A stretch of 38,521 bases of DNA. Origin: Xanthobacteraceae bacterium (GTDB lineage Bacteria; Pseudomonadota; Alphaproteobacteria; Rhizobiales; Xanthobacteraceae). The stretch covers positions 1 to 38,521 of the forward strand of contig JANQIP010000185.1 of the NCBI GenBank assembly GCA_028282095.1, written 5' to 3'. Shown here piece by piece: positions 15,793 through 22,388 of the stretch. How positions within the stretch are numbered: the first letter of the stretch is position 1; every line of letters starts with the position of its first letter. The notes beneath the pieces are model-generated. The model saw nothing but the letters and a program-made list of their open reading frames with translations, made no database searches and was not told the DNA's origin. The translations under genes were made by a program, and so were the position numbers.

Positions 15793-17763
15793 ATGCGGAG
15801 CTATTACAATCAATCGTTGAGAGGCGCGCTATTGGGGAGCGCTGCTCTCGTTGTAACCGTTCTGAGTTCGTCGGGCGCGTTGGCGCAGAGCTGTGTGAAC
15901 ACGCCATTTCAGGCTGGAGGTTTGCCCGAAATCGGCCAACTCGCAGCAGCAACGGCGAGTTCTGTTGCGACCTCCCTTGCCAGCCTGAATTCGGTGTTCT
16001 TAACGCAGCAGACCAGCGCGTTTGTCGCCGCGCCATCTGGCGTTGCGCCAGGCACGCAAGGCGGCGGCGTGTGGGTACGCGGTGTCGGGGGCGAATCGAC
16101 GATTTCCAGCAACTCGACCACTCAGCTTGCTGGTATCGCGCAAGTACCCGGTCTCAGCGAAACCGGCACAATCAACTGTGCCAGCCGCGAGCGTATTGAA
16201 TTTGCCGGCATTCAGGTCGGGCGGGATATCTCCCGTCTCAATCTGATGGGCTATAATGTGCATATCGGCACGACGGCCGGCTATCTCGAAGCAAAGAGCA
16301 AGGAGAAAAACGGTCCCGGCATATTCGAGAATAAGTTCGAGGTTCCGTTTGCCGGTATATACGGCGTTGTGACAAAGGACCGCTTCTTCGCCGATCTGAA
16401 TCTGCGAACCGAATTCTACAATATGAAGTTGCGGGATCCGACCCTGAGCCTTTTCGATCAAGATGTGACCGCGATGGGGTTCTCTGCCTCGGTCGGAGCC
16501 GGATACAACATGGCTCTTTGGAACGGCTGGTTCATCGAGCCCTCTGGCGGCGGCATCTTCTCTTGGACCAAGATCGATCAGTTCAGCTCGGTCGGGCTGC
16601 CAGAAACACCGCCGGGTGCAAACTTGGATGGAAGGAACATCTCGGGGACGCTCTCCTTCGATACGGTCACGAGCGCGATCGGGCGGGGGACGTTACGCGT
16701 AGGGCGAAACTTCACCGCTGGCAGTCTCGCATTGCAGCCCTTTGTTACGGCAAGTGTCTTCCGCGATTTCGGTGCCGATGTGAAGTCGCGCTTTCAATCC
16801 TGTCCCAACTGTGTATTCGCGGGGGGGCTCCCTGCTGAGGTCCGGGCTCAGACACAAACTTCTCGTGTGGGTACTTACGGCCAGTTCTCAGCCGGTGTGG
16901 CCGGCCAGCTTCTCAATACCGGATGGGTTGGTTTCGTGCGCGGCGACTACCGGACGGGCGACGACATCGAAGGCTGGACCGCAAACGGTGGCATTCGATA
17001 CCAATTCACGCCTCAGGCGCCCATTACCACAGCATTCTCTAAGGGGCCCCAGCTCCCTGTCGCGCCTCCGATCTTCTGGACCGGATTCTATATGGGTGGT
17101 TTCTTTGGCGGAGCGTATGGAACAGCCGACGTAGGATTCACCGACCTGACCTCGGTGGATTCGTCTGTCGCAGGATGGCTCGGTGGTGGCCAGGTCGGCT
17201 ACGACTATCAGTTCGGCGCCTACGTCGTCGGCATCGAAGGCGACTTCGGTGCAACCAATATTACGGGATCCGAGACGTGCGGTTCCGCCAATGGCCTCAG
17301 CGCAGTTGGATCTGCAGGTGCGTTCAGTCCATTCTTTATGACTTGCGGGAGCGAGTTGGATTGGATTGCAACCGCGGCCGCGCGCTTCGGCGTAACCTGG
17401 GAGCGCGCGCTGTTCTACGTTAAGGCGGGTGCTGCATGGGCGGAAGAAACGATGGTGGTTGACTGCATCGTCGGTCCGTTCAATGTGCCAGGCAATGCCC
17501 GGCAGTGCAGAAATCCAGCGGGCGCCCTGGTCAATCACCTCGAAGCGAGTGACACTCGCGTGGGCTGGATGGTCGGCTACGGCAGCGAGTTCTCGTTGAC
17601 GCCCAACTGGTCGGCCAAGGCAGAATTCAAATACATGGACTTCGGCAGCCAGGACTATACGGCGTCGGATGGCTCGCGATTGACCTCCGATCTTCAGGTC
17701 AGCACGGTCACCGTCGGGGTCAACTACCGGTTCTCATCCGTGCCGTTGTTGGCCGGATATTAG
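15793..17763 (+). CDS. Outer-membrane protein with two consecutive β-barrel domains
   Basis: This 656-residue protein has a signal peptide (MRSYYNQSLRGALLGSAALV…GALAQ). Residues about 75-410 look like an autotransporter-type barrel: GGGVWVRGVGGES opens it, amphipathic strands alternate, and GGIRYQFTP closes it. There is almost no passenger. A second barrel (about 428-645) resembles the Omp25/Omp31 porin-like family: PPIFWTGFYMGGFFGGAYG, then GWLGGGQVGYDYQFGAYVVGIEGD, WSAKAEFKYMDFG and VSTVTVGVNYRF. Such proteins normally end at the NYRF aromatic, but here SSVPLLAGY follows and the TAG stop comes from repeat A. Both parts would sit in the outer membrane. Ligand or function is unknown. G+C is lower than in the housekeeping neighbours. 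Confidence 0.8.
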   Translation: MRSYYNQSLRGALLGSAALVVTVLSSSGALAQSCVNTPFQAGGLPEIGQLAAATASSVATSLASLNSVFLTQQTSAFVAAPSGVAPGTQGGGVWVRGVGGESTISSNSTTQLAGIAQVPGLSETGTINCASRERIEFAGIQVGRDISRLNLMGYNVHIGTTAGYLEAKSKEKNGPGIFENKFEVPFAGIYGVVTKDRFFADLNLRTEFYNMKLRDPTLSLFDQDVTAMGFSASVGAGYNMALWNGWFIEPSGGGIFSWTKIDQFSSVGLPETPPGANLDGRNISGTLSFDTVTSAIGRGTLRVGRNFTAGSLALQPFVTASVFRDFGADVKSRFQSCPNCVFAGGLPAEVRAQTQTSRVGTYGQFSAGVAGQLLNTGWVGFVRGDYRTGDDIEGWTANGGIRYQFTPQAPITTAFSKGPQLPVAPPIFWTGFYMGGFFGGAYGTADVGFTDLTSVDSSVAGWLGGGQVGYDYQFGAYVVGIEGDFGATNITGSETCGSANGLSAVGSAGAFSPFFMTCGSELDWIATAAARFGVTWERALFYVKAGAAWAEETMVVDCIVGPFNVPGNARQCRNPAGALVNHLEASDTRVGWMVGYGSEFSLTPNWSAKAEFKYMDFGSQDYTASDGSRLTSDLQVSTVTVGVNYRFSSVPLLAGY

Positions 17764-17863
17764 AGCATGGCCCCGAAAAGTCGTGGACTTTTCGGACAAG
17801 ATCATGCGACCTAAGACGAGCAATGGAGCGCGGTTGGTTCAACCTGAACCAATCGCGCTCTAA
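17761..17863 (-). repeat. Repeat A copy supplying the stop of the double-barrel gene
   Basis: Reverse-orientation repeat A, diverged in both arms. Its first triplet TAG is the stop codon of the outer-membrane protein gene. Confidence 0.84.
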
Positions 17864-18032
17864 GCGTAGTACGGCCGGCGAAGCGTTGGTTGATCGCTTT
17901 GCCGGGGTCGCCCGCCCCCTCCATAATTCTGCCCTTCGATCGCGCGTGCACCGGCGTCATCCGCGTGTGCTCTACGAGAACGCTTGCAACCTTGTCGGCT
18001 CTTTGTCTAATTGATTGAATAACAGCCACAAA
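17864..18032. other. Spacer between two repeat A copies
   Basis: 170 bp without a credible gene. A 72-codon minus-strand frame spans it but starts with GTG, lacks a ribosome binding site and runs into the repeat, so I do not call it. Confidence 0.45.
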
Positions 18033-18136
18033 TTAGAGCATCATCGCGAAAAACCGGCAGACCTTTCGAACGAGATCGTGCGACAAGTCACAGAGAAGAC
18101 GAGCGCGATTGGTTCAAGGCGCAGCGATCGCGCTTA
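18033..18136 (-). repeat. Strongly diverged repeat A copy before proB
   Basis: Reverse-orientation repeat A with many substitutions (right arm CGAAAAACCGGCAGACCTTTCG, left arm around GCGCGATTGG). It is among the most degenerate copies here and hence probably old. It ends about 70 bp before proB. Confidence 0.72.
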
Positions 18137-18208
18137 AGACGAACCGTGCCGATATCGCCCTCCTTATGGGAGGGCGTAGTTTTGCAATTCTGGTTCCACT
18201 GAGAACGC

Positions 18209-19339
18209 ATGGCCAGCAAGCTCCCCTCGCTCGACGGTTTCCGCCGGATCGTGGTCAAGGTCGGGTCCTCGCTGCTCGTCGACGCCGAGGCCGGCGGCGT
18301 GAAGGAGGCGTGGCTCGCCTCGCTCGTCGCCGATATTGCCGAACTGCACGGGATGAACCGTGACGTGATGGTGGTGTCCTCGGGCGCGATCGCGCTCGGC
18401 CGTTCGGTGCTAAAACTTCCGCGCGGGGCATTGCCGCTCGAGGACAGCCAGGGCGCCGCAGCGGTCGGCCAGATTGCGCTCGCGCGCATTTGGGCGAGGG
18501 CGCTCGGCCAGCATGGCATCAAGGCGGGGCAGGTCCTGGTCACGCTCGGCGATACCGAGGAACGTCGCCGCTACCTCAATGCGCGCTCGACCATAGCGCG
18601 GCTGCTCGACTGGCGGGCGGTTCCCGTCATCAACGAGAACGACACAGTGGCGACCAACGAGATCCGCTATGGCGACAATGACCGGCTCGCCGCGCGCGTT
18701 GCCACCATGGCGAGCGCCGATCTCCTGGTTCTGCTCTCCGATATCGACGGCTTGTACAAAGCACCGCCCGATCGCGTGCCGGAGGCCGAGTTCGTGCCCG
18801 TGGTTCCGCGCATTACGCCGGCGGTCGAGGCGATGGCCGGTGCGCCCGCTTCGGAGCTCGCGCGCGGCGGCATGCGGACCAAGATCGAGGCCGGCAAGAT
18901 CGCGACCACCGGCGGCGCGCATATGGTGATCGCCTCGGGCCGCGTGATGCATCCGCTGCGCGCGATCCGGGAAGGGGCGCGGGCGACCTGGTTTCTCACG
19001 CCCGCCAACCCGGTGGCCTCGCGCAAAATGTGGATCGCCGGCTCGCTCGAAACGCGCGGCGTGCTGATCATCGATGCCGGCGCGGTGGCTGCCCTCAGGC
19101 GCGGCAAGAGCCTCCTGCCGGCCGGCGTTGTGCGGGTCGAGGGCGTGTTCGCGCGCGGCGATGCCGTGATCGTGCGCGGGCTCGACGGCGCCGAGGTCGG
19201 GCGCGGGCTCGTCGCCTATGACGTCGAGGACGCCGAGAAGATCAGGGGTCGGTCCTCGGCCGATATTCTGCTCATCCTCGGCAATCCCGGTCGCACCGTG
19301 ATGATCCACCGCGACGACCTCGCGCTCTGGCACGAGTGA
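18209..19339 (+). CDS. proB: Glutamate 5-kinase
   Basis: This 376-residue enzyme phosphorylates L-glutamate to glutamyl-5-phosphate, the first step of proline synthesis in the cytoplasm. The amino-acid-kinase domain fills residues 10-255 ([73 protein letters not shown]). A PUA domain follows (about 280-365), the full-length form. The ATG at 18209 fits the family start. In related genomes proB usually follows obgE and precedes proA. Here obgE is 6.2 kb upstream and proA is absent from the downstream side, where a repeat and the convergent ccm genes lie. Confidence 0.97.
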   Translation: MASKLPSLDGFRRIVVKVGSSLLVDAEAGGVKEAWLASLVADIAELHGMNRDVMVVSSGAIALGRSVLKLPRGALPLEDSQGAAAVGQIALARIWARALGQHGIKAGQVLVTLGDTEERRRYLNARSTIARLLDWRAVPVINENDTVATNEIRYGDNDRLAARVATMASADLLVLLSDIDGLYKAPPDRVPEAEFVPVVPRITPAVEAMAGAPASELARGGMRTKIEAGKIATTGGAHMVIASGRVMHPLRAIREGARATWFLTPANPVASRKMWIAGSLETRGVLIIDAGAVAALRRGKSLLPAGVVRVEGVFARGDAVIVRGLDGAEVGRGLVAYDVEDAEKIRGRSSADILLILGNPGRTVMIHRDDLALWHE

Positions 19340-19552
19340 TCCCGCAGCGGCGGATCAGTTCTGCACCGCGCTTCATCATGGCCGAGGCACTTGTTCCCTT
19401 TCCCGCTCGCGCGAGGGAAGAGAAAGATTCATGCCTGCTTGCGAGTTCCGTTCATTCCCGCGAAAGCGGGAATCCAGTCTGTTTCTCAATGAAGTTCTGG
19501 GTCCCCGCTTGCGCGACGCTTGCGCGGGGACGAACGGACCAACAGCTACTGT
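19340..19552. repeat. Repeat C unit between proB and ccmG
   Basis: The core at about 19451-19537 holds two hairpins, CCCGCGAAAGCGGG and GTCCCCGCTTGCGCG…CGCGGGGAC. It matches in inverted orientation the unit at 34427-34515. Short palindromes of the CCCGCGAAAGCGGG type occur widely in proteobacterial extragenic DNA. The remaining bases hold no gene. Confidence 0.8.
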
Positions 19553-20146
19553 TCAGAGCCCCGCGGCGAGGGCCTTTTCGATCGCCGGATTGAGCACCGT
19601 GTCGAGATTGGTTTCCGTGATCGGGCCGACCAGCTTGTAGGCGATGCGGCCGTCGCGGCCGATCACGAAGGTCTCGGGGACCCCGTAAACGCCCCATTCG
19701 ATGCCGGCACGGCCGTTACGGTCGGCGCCGATCGCGACGAACGGATTGCCGTAGCGGTCGAGGAATTTGAGCGCGTCGGCCGTTCTGTCCTTGTAGTTCA
19801 GCCCGACCAGCCGGTAGCGCGTGTCGGCGGCCATGCGCATCAGGATGGGTGCTTCCTCGCGGCAGGGCACGCACCAAGAGCCCCAGACATTGAGCACCGT
19901 CACCCCGCCCTTGAAGCCGGCTGCGGCGAGGCCGGGGACCAGCTTGCCGTCGCGTGTAAGGCCCGCGATGGGTGGCAGAAAGGTCTCAGGAGCCGGCCGG
20001 CCGATCAGGGCGGACGGAACGGCCGAAGGATCGCCCGCCCCGAGCCGATAGAGGAACAGCGCGGCGAGCGCGAGAAACAGCACAAGCGGCAACAGCAGCA
20101 GCCAGCGTCGCGGGCGCGGGGCATCATCTGTCGGAAACGCGGTCAT
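19553..20146 (-). CDS. ccmG: Thiol:disulfide interchange protein CcmG/DsbE
   Basis: This 197-residue membrane-anchored periplasmic thioredoxin keeps apocytochrome c cysteines, or CcmH, reduced during cytochrome c maturation. One N-terminal membrane anchor (RRWLLLLPLVLFLALAALFL) precedes a thioredoxin fold with the redox motif WGSWCVPCREEAP. The family-typical GVYGVPETFVIGRDGRI contains the cis-proline. Its ATG overlaps the ccmD stop by four bases (ATGA), so the genes are translationally coupled. It is the last ccm gene here. Confidence 0.96.
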   Translation of the reverse strand: MTAFPTDDAPRPRRWLLLLPLVLFLALAALFLYRLGAGDPSAVPSALIGRPAPETFLPPIAGLTRDGKLVPGLAAAGFKGGVTVLNVWGSWCVPCREEAPILMRMAADTRYRLVGLNYKDRTADALKFLDRYGNPFVAIGADRNGRAGIEWGVYGVPETFVIGRDGRIAYKLVGPITETNLDTVLNPAIEKALAAGL

Positions 20147-20334
20147 GCGGTTTCCTTGATCGGCTGCGGGCGGAGTTCGGCGGACCGGCGCGTCACCCCG
20201 CGCCGTTCGAGCTCGGCGAGAAGCCGCCGTTGCCGGCGATAGTCGTAGAACACCCAGGCGATCAGCGCCGCGATCACGCCGAAGGTGACCGCGTAGGACG
20301 CAACAATGAAGACGGCATGCGGCCCGAGCGCCAT
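20143..20334 (-). CDS. ccmD: Heme exporter protein CcmD
   Basis: This 63-residue single-pass inner-membrane protein stabilises the CcmABC-CcmE complex and helps release holo-CcmE. The pattern is typical of CcmD: a short N-terminus, one hydrophobic segment (AVFIVASYAVTFGVIAALI) followed by WVFYDYRRQRRLLAELE, then a charged tail. It lies 4 bp after ccmC and overlaps ccmG by 4 bp. Confidence 0.93.
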   Translation of the reverse strand: MALGPHAVFIVASYAVTFGVIAALIAWVFYDYRRQRRLLAELERRGVTRRSAELRPQPIKETA

Positions 20335-20338
20335 CGCT

Positions 20339-21073
20339 TTACACCCTCAAGGCGGCCTGCGCCTGCAATAGCCGCAGGCTGCGCACGCGGCGGCGCAGGA
20401 CCTCGTTGCGCATCACCGCGAGATGCAGCGTGACGAACAAGAGCGTGAACGCCAGCGCCATCACCAGCAGCGGCACGAGAATGCTGGGATCGATCGAGGG
20501 CCCGTCGCGCCGGATCACCGAAGCGCCCTGATGCAGCGTATTCCACCAATCGACCGAGAATTTGATGATCGGCAGGTTGACCGCTCCGACCAGCGTGAGG
20601 ATTGCCGCCGCGCGGCCGGCAAGCGTCGGGTCCTCGACGCTGCGCCACAGCACGAGCAGCCCCAAATACATGATGAACAGAAGCAGCACCGAGGTCAGGC
20701 GCGCGTCCCAAACCCAGTAGGTGCCCCACATCGGGCGGCCCCATAGCGACCCGGTGATGAGGCAGATGAACGTAAAGGCCGCCCCGAGCGGCACCGCGGC
20801 CTTCGCCGCCACGTCGGCCAGCGGATGGCGAAAAACCAGCGTGCCGATGGCGGCCACGCTCATCATCGCCCAGGCGAACATGGCGAGCCACGCCGCCGGC
20901 ACGTGCAGATACATGATCTTGACGGTCGCGCCCTGCTGGTAGTCGTCGGGCGCGAGTGCCGCTTCGACTAAGCCGAAGGCGAAGACGATCGCCGTCGCTG
21001 CGACGAGCCAGGGCAGGGAACGCTCGACGAAGCGCAGGAACCGGGTCGGGTTGGCGAGATCGATCAGCGCCAT
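20339..21073 (-). CDS. ccmC: Heme transporter CcmC
   Basis: This 244-residue six-segment membrane protein loads heme onto the chaperone CcmE. The tryptophan-rich WWD signature is visible as WGRPMWGTYWVWDARLTS in the periplasmic loop, and the two heme-ligand histidines lie in YLHVPAAWLAM and WWNTLHQGAS. Length is normal. It is followed immediately by ccmD. Upstream, a repeat A copy separates it from ccmB, so the two genes either share a transcript carrying two large hairpins or ccmC has its own promoter. Confidence 0.97.
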   Translation of the reverse strand: MALIDLANPTRFLRFVERSLPWLVAATAIVFAFGLVEAALAPDDYQQGATVKIMYLHVPAAWLAMFAWAMMSVAAIGTLVFRHPLADVAAKAAVPLGAAFTFICLITGSLWGRPMWGTYWVWDARLTSVLLLFIMYLGLLVLWRSVEDPTLAGRAAAILTLVGAVNLPIIKFSVDWWNTLHQGASVIRRDGPSIDPSILVPLLVMALAFTLLFVTLHLAVMRNEVLRRRVRSLRLLQAQAALRV

Positions 21074-21127
21074 GGCCTTGACTTAGTCCGCATGCTGCGC
21101 CCGCGCAATGCGGCACTTGGGCGGAGC

Positions 21128-21233
21128 TAGAGCATGATCCCGAAAAGTTGGCAGGTTTTTCGGCCAAGATTATGGGACAAGACGAAGGAAAACAGAGCGC
21201 GATCGATTCAAGCTGAATGATCGCGCTCGCTAG
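21128..21233 (-). repeat. Repeat A copy between ccmB and ccmC
   Basis: Reverse-orientation repeat A with scattered changes, filling most of the 179-bp gap between ccmB and ccmC. On a ccm transcript it would form two stable stem-loops. Confidence 0.85.
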
Positions 21234-21252
21234 GTTGTTTCGCGCGCGGGCG

Positions 21253-21921
21253 TTATTCCAGCCCGTGGCGCAAGGTGGCGGCAGCGGCGAAGGGGCCGAC
21301 CACCAGACTCATCAAAGTTAATGCGCAGAGCAGCATGAAGGGCGTGCCGAACGGTACGGGTCCGACGACTGCGGCATTCGAAGCAGCGACCCCGAAGATC
21401 AGCACCGGCGCGGTCAGCGGAAGCACGAGAATGGGCAGCAGCAGGCCGCCGCGGCGCAGCGCGACGGCGAGCGCGGCCCCGATCAGGCCGGTAAAGGTCA
21501 GCGCCGGCGTGCCGATGAGGAGCGTGAGCATCACCGCCCCGGTCCCCACCGGTTCGAGGTTGAGAAAGAGGGCGAGCACGGGCGTTGCCAGCACCAGCGG
21601 CAGGCCGGTGGTAAGCCAGTGTGCGAGCGCCTTGGCGGCAATCGTGAGTTCAAGCGGCAGGTGCCCCGTCAGGATGAGATCGAGCGAGCCGTCGTCATGG
21701 TCGGCGGCGAAAAGCCGGTCGAGTGCGAGCAGCGAGGCGAGCAGTGCGCCGATCCACAGGATCGCCGGCCCGACCCGGCGCAACAGCGCAAGATCAGGCC
21801 CGAATGCGAACGGCGTCAGCGCCACCACGACAAGGAAGAACAGCACGCCCATCATCGCGCCGCCGCCGATGCGGATGGCAATGCGCATGTCGCGCACGAT
21901 GATGGCACGCAGCGCGGTCAT
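21253..21921 (-). CDS. ccmB: Heme exporter protein CcmB
   Basis: This 222-residue integral membrane protein is the permease half of the CcmAB ATPase that releases holo-CcmE. MTALRAIIVRDMRIAIRIGGG matches the CcmB N-terminus, and six hydrophobic segments follow, with LALDRLFAADHDDGSLDLIL as the conserved cytoplasmic region. The ATG at 21921 gives the usual family length. An in-frame ATG at 21969 would add 16 residues and lies at the edge of a repeat. The ATPase gene ccmA, normally directly upstream, is absent: the preceding 460 bp are repeats. Confidence 0.93.
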   Translation of the reverse strand: MTALRAIIVRDMRIAIRIGGGAMMGVLFFLVVVALTPFAFGPDLALLRRVGPAILWIGALLASLLALDRLFAADHDDGSLDLILTGHLPLELTIAAKALAHWLTTGLPLVLATPVLALFLNLEPVGTGAVMLTLLIGTPALTFTGLIGAALAVALRRGGLLLPILVLPLTAPVLIFGVAASNAAVVGPVPFGTPFMLLCALTLMSLVVGPFAAAATLRHGLE

Positions 21922-21978
21922 GGCACGCCACCGAGGTCGCACGCCGGCGTTCCGCCTTGCGCCTGCCATGCTCTAATA

Positions 21979-22290
21979 CCTCTCCCCGCTGGCGGGGAGA
22001 GGTCGCGAGCGCAGCGAGCGGGTGAGGGGGCGTGTGAATAGGCGAGAGGCTTTAGCCCCTCACCCGGCGTGCATCTCGTTTCACTCGATGCCCGCCGACC
22101 TCTCCCCACGAGTGGGGAGAGGTGAAAAGCAAGAACCTTCGTCGAGAATCGGCGATGAGCAAAAGCCTGCGCCGGAGAGGAGTCGCGGGCCGCATCTCGA
22201 CTCCCTCCCGGCGAGCACGCAGCCAAGCCTGCGCAGGCTGCGCAAGCTTGCCTGCGCCGCTCGCCGACCTCCCCCTTTCAGGGGGAGTTG
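21979..22290. repeat. Repeat D mosaic between ccmB and the aldolase/dehydrogenase gene
   Basis: Stem CCTCTCCCCGC / GCGGGGAGAGG (21979-22002) is mirrored by CCTCTCCCCAC…GTGGGGAGAGG (22099-22122). Between them GGTGAGGGG and CCCCTCACCC pair with each other, so the block can fold into one long structure. A third hairpin CCTCCCCCTTTCAGGGGGAG occurs at 22267-22288, after a segment with CTGCGCAGGCTGCGCAAGC palindromes. This type of repeat is common in Rhizobiales. No gene was found in 21922-22388. Confidence 0.82.
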
Positions 22291-22388
22291 ATCAAGTGGA
22301 AGTCTCTGCAAAAGCCCGTGATGCGCAAGGGCGAGCGGACCGCCCGATCCCATGATTCGACGAAGGCGCCCTAATGCGCTGAGCGCAG

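Noticed and set aside
17811..18029. 72-codon minus-strand frame between repeats A
   Set aside because: GTG start without ribosome binding site; its 3' part is repeat sequence.
21970..22388. Search for ccmA or a ccmA remnant upstream of ccmB
   Set aside because: No Walker motifs or ABC signature on either strand; only repeat D sequence.
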